64,000 nt of DNA, taken from an uncultured Verrucomicrobiota bacterium. Its GTDB lineage: Bacteria; Verrucomicrobiota; Verrucomicrobiia; Limisphaerales; UBA9464. Location: positions 248,001-312,000 of the forward strand of contig CAIVQH010000041.1 in assembly GCA_903907995.1 (NCBI GenBank). Reading direction: 5' to 3'. Of the stretch, positions 62,401 through 64,000 are shown piece by piece; position 1 is the stretch's first letter; each line of letters opens with the position of its first letter. The translations under genes were made by a program, and so were the position numbers. The notes beneath the pieces are model-generated. The model ran no database searches, was not told the origin of the DNA, and saw only the letters and a program-made list of their open reading frames with translations.

Positions 62401-62663
62401 CCAATATCACCATCACCCGCATTGAGACCCATCCGCTGCCGGTGGCCAACGGCATCTTCCAGCTGCTGTTCCGCTACGCCGATGGCAGCACGCCGACGCT
62501 CGACGGTTGGAAGATCCAGTGGCGCAGCGATCTGCCCCTAGGTGCTGACACGAATTGGAACACCTTCACCGCACCGCTGTATCTGACCAACGGTTTTGTC
62601 GGCGTGAACGATACCAATGTCCTCCAGCAGCCGCGCCGTTATTTCCGCATCACCGGCCAGTAG
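59457..62663 (+). CDS. sedolisin (peptidase S53) with CARDB/Ig tail
   Basis: 1068 residues from ATG 59457 (TTG 59439 possible). Signal helix (about 13-40), kumamolisin-type pro-domain (about 75-200), S53 catalytic domain (about 215-560) with Glu287 and Asp291 (EESLDVEW), oxyanion Asp376/377 (SSGDDGS) and nucleophile Ser476 (GGTSWSSPTWAG). After it come alternating Ig-like and CARDB-like domains to the C-terminus. An acid-active secreted endopeptidase that matures by cleaving its pro-domain. The accessory domains probably tether it to the cell or substrate. Confidence 0.94.
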   Translation: MNRLLPTVSGHNDTLRHGLWQVVLSVWAMAALAARLAAADASRITLSGSIHEDRLTAATSKPRPQAVISRQALLPEEAAAEMEFGVALSMRNLNELQARLAAGELLAPEEMAAKYWPLAADEEQLARWLQGEGFTIVRRDENRLVVFASGSVSRVAAAFQTTFARISVNGADYTSAITVPSMPIDVGRAVLGINGLQPHIRRRHLGRIRPAATGNNPPFLPAQIAKAYDADGLSWNGAGQIIGIVIDTPPRTTDLTAFWKAAGVAQSLNNIQTVQVISGTLPKQDGEESLDVEWSSAMAPAAKVRVYATHDLTDPHLDRAYQQIYQDAKTLTGLRQISLSYGIGETEVSTAQLQTDAQLFANLASIGITVFASSGDDGSTPDGTLQPGSPADDVNVTGVGGTSLVLDNAGAVSGETAWDGSGGGISGFFARPSWQKGPGVSAGTKRLVPDVSLPADPQTGAVVYLNGVRVEYGGTSWSSPTWAGFCALINQAMTSSGRGPVGVLGAKVYPLLGTPSFRDITSGNNGDYSAGPGYDLCTGIGVPNVALLIQALTGGPEITSQPANLAVDLDQNATFALAANSPLTIGYQWQQAPAGSSVWADLVEGVSFTGTKTSSLSLLKAGWAMNGAQFRCQVSTSAGSTFSQIATLTVRAPDLALAAGNPGPLVVGPGDPVSTSFIFTNAGSLPTVATKVYLYFGTSAANFDNGSKVGEIALAALAGGASSGSLPFSYQPPAGTVGGTFFLNYWIDAPGLVTEGDETNNRGSLTVQIRAVGPSFTGQPANQTVVAGADAQFTVTTLGTPPLVYLWKRKPSVGTTWGSLTNDSHYAGTSLPTLTISRTIAAMNGDQFQCVVTNATASITSNPANLVVNAADLTVSSGRVLPNLGVPGTAFIRTIVVTNLGNASSAPTFVDFFLNPKPSQFSGGTKLGSVALPGLGVGASTSLQFAYQSPADAPLGTYSFYYVIDGPDLVSERNEANNTFGANITITRIETHPLPVANGIFQLLFRYADGSTPTLDGWKIQWRSDLPLGADTNWNTFTAPLYLTNGFVGVNDTNVLQQPRRYFRITGQ

Positions 62664-62714
62664 TGCCCAATTCGCGCTTGCGCGACTCAGTCCGGTTTCG
62701 CTTGGGTTGCCTCG

Positions 62715-64000
62715 GTGACAAACTCTTCCCTCCGGGCCTTTAAGCGGCCTGTCCAAACCTGTCTCCTGTCCCTGCTCTGCCTGGCTTCGCCTCGGCTCAT
62801 GGCCGATGACTGGCCGCAGTGGCTTGGGCCGCAGCGTGATGGTGTGTGGCGTGAGACCGGCATCGTGGAGAAGTTCCCCGAGGGCGGCCCGGCACGCGTC
62901 TGGCAGACGGAGCTGGGTGCGGGCTATTCGGGACCGGCGGTGGTCGGCGGCAGGGTGTTCGTGATGGACCGGCTGGTGCCGGCGGAAACCCCGAAGCCGA
63001 AGAGCGCCTTTGATCTCGGGCAAATCCCCGGCAGCGAGCGCGTGCTGTGCTTCGACGCAGCCAACGGCAAGCAGCTCTGGAAACACGAATACGACTGCCC
63101 CTACACGGTGAGCTACGCCGCCGGCCCGCGCACGACGCCGCTGATGGCGGGAGGACGCGTGTTCGCGCTCGGCACCATGGGCAATCTGAGCTGCCTCGAC
63201 GCGGCGACCGGCAAGGTCGTCTGGGAGCGCGATTTCAAGAAGGACTTCGGACTGAAGATTCCCACGTGGGGCGTTTCCGCCAATCCGCTCCTCGACGGAC
63301 AGAAGCTCCTCTGCCTCGTGGGCGGCGAAGGCAGCGTGGCGGTCGCCTTTGACAAGGACACGGGCAAGGAGCTCTGGCGCGCCCTGTCCGCGAAGGAGCC
63401 GGGCTATGCCCCGCCGATGATCTACGAGTTCGGCGGACGGCGGCAGCTGATCCTGTGGCACGCGGAGGCGGTCAACGGCCTGGATCCGGAGACCGGCCAC
63501 GTGCTCTGGACGGAACCGTGGAAGCTCAACTACGGGATGGCCATCGCCACGCCACGCAAGCTCGGTGAGCAGCTCTATCTCTCCTGTTTTTACAACGGTT
63601 CCCTCATGCTTCGCTTCGAGCCGGGCAAGGAGGCTCCGGTGGTCGTCTGGCGCACGGCCAAGATGAGTGAGCGCGACACCACCCACCTGAACTGCACAAT
63701 GAACACCCCGTTCATCGACGAGGGTTATATCTACGGCGCGTGCAGCTACGGGCAGTACCGCTGCCTGCGGGCGGAAACTGGCGAGCGCCTGTGGGAAACC
63801 TACGAGCCCACGAGCGGAAAACCCGAACGCTGGGGCAACTGCTTCACGGTAAAGAACGGCAACCGGTTCTTCCTCTTCAGCGAAAAGGGCGACCTGATCA
63901 TCGCGAAGCTATCCCCTGAGAAATATGAGGAGATCAGCCGTGCGCATCTGCTGGAGCCGTTGAACACCGATCCCGGCCGGCCGGTGGTGTGGTCGCATCC
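62715..64000 (+). CDS. PQQ-type beta-propeller protein, 5' part
   Basis: Starts at GTG 62715 with a signal helix (TCLLSLLCLASPRLMA) and mature start DDWPQWLGPQRDGVW, the standard opening of 'outer membrane protein assembly BamB-like/PQQ-binding-like' proteins. Blades visible: VLCFDAANGKQLWKHEY, LSCLDAATGKVVWERDF, AFDKDTGKELWRAL, NGLDPETGHVLW, YRCLRAETGERLWETY. The gene runs off the window with no stop in 428 codons. Members of this group are secreted and often lie near sulfatase or protease genes; real PQQ binding is not proven. Confidence 0.88.
   Translation, partial: MTNSSLRAFKRPVQTCLLSLLCLASPRLMADDWPQWLGPQRDGVWRETGIVEKFPEGGPARVWQTELGAGYSGPAVVGGRVFVMDRLVPAETPKPKSAFDLGQIPGSERVLCFDAANGKQLWKHEYDCPYTVSYAAGPRTTPLMAGGRVFALGTMGNLSCLDAATGKVVWERDFKKDFGLKIPTWGVSANPLLDGQKLLCLVGGEGSVAVAFDKDTGKELWRALSAKEPGYAPPMIYEFGGRRQLILWHAEAVNGLDPETGHVLWTEPWKLNYGMAIATPRKLGEQLYLSCFYNGSLMLRFEPGKEAPVVVWRTAKMSERDTTHLNCTMNTPFIDEGYIYGACSYGQYRCLRAETGERLWETYEPTSGKPERWGNCFTVKNGNRFFLFSEKGDLIIAKLSPEKYEEISRAHLLEPLNTDPGRPVVWSH

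Noticed and set aside
62538-63686. 382-codon minus-strand ORF opposite the PQQ-propeller gene
   Set aside because: The plus strand shows regular blade motifs and a signal peptide running to the window end.

Overview
The window reads as a chromosomal segment of a GC-rich, Gram-negative-type bacterium, most likely a verrucomicrobium (Limisphaerales/Pedosphaera-like). The evidence is a PEP-CTERM protein, type II pseudopilin-like proteins ending in an 'FxDGHV' box, many very large secreted beta-rich proteins, Gfo/Idh/MocA oxidoreductases (one with a Tat signal) beside a DUF6807 protein, a LytS/LytTR pair, an ECF sigma factor next to an anti-sigma-like vWA protein, and a complete Bat operon. There are no rRNA genes, prophage genes, recognisable transposases or CRISPR arrays. 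Taxonomy is inferred from gene content only.

Layout. 1-5.9 kb: aroB, two MFS transporters on either side of an AT-richer insert of unknown ORFs, and a DapA/NanA-family lyase coupled to the second transporter. 6-9.4 kb: a 1145-residue secreted protein with a tandem internal duplication. 9.5-10.3 kb: pyrF. 10.4-14.6 kb: a minus-strand set of Gfo/Idh oxidoreductase, solitary HicB-like protein, MOSC protein and a double beta-barrel (DUF6268-like plus LpxR-like). 14.7-19 kb: pseudopilin, small membrane protein, LytTR regulator/LytS kinase pair, ankyrin protein. 19-22 kb: a large CsgG-like/TPR/propeller protein. 22-28.6 kb: argD, rnhA, a GH20-like lipoprotein, argB, coaE and argJ. 28.7-32.6 kb: Nudix hydrolase and the sigma/vWA pair. 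32.8-38.6 kb: a pentapeptide-repeat membrane gene broken by an in-frame TAG, then two large secreted proteins. 38.8-41.6 kb: PEP-CTERM protein, tRNA-Glu, tRNA-Lys, a VapBC-type module, rdgB. 41.9-50.6 kb: moxR, DUF58, membrane protein, batA, batB, batC, batD, batE. 50.9-64 kb: DUF6807 lipoprotein plus Gfo/Idh, a HupE-like protein, a PD40-propeller protein, a divergent pseudopilin, a sedolisin (S53) protease and the start of a PQQ-propeller protein.

The most striking non-coding feature is the density and variety of short repeats at gene boundaries. Some are tandem arrays of 6-, 7- or 8-bp units (GATTAN, GAGTTTC/GATTTAC, AATCAGTG, AACAAAGG, CGCTCCG). Others are larger hairpin elements, including a 74-bp element present twice with identical geometry, an inverted pair of about 62 bp, a nearly identical 40-bp module either side of the broken pentapeptide gene, and a four-hairpin array. 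Several arrays touch or contain start or stop codons of neighbouring genes; in two translationally coupled gene pairs a heptamer array lies in coding sequence and contains an ATG.

Functional themes: amino-acid and cofactor housekeeping (aroB, argJ/B/D, pyrF, coaE, rdgB), envelope surveillance (sigma/vWA, Bat operon, LytS/LytTR), and a large secreted repertoire aimed at polymers (GH20-like, GH99-like, sedolisin, carbohydrate-binding-like domains). All start sites and functions below are read from sequence without database searches.
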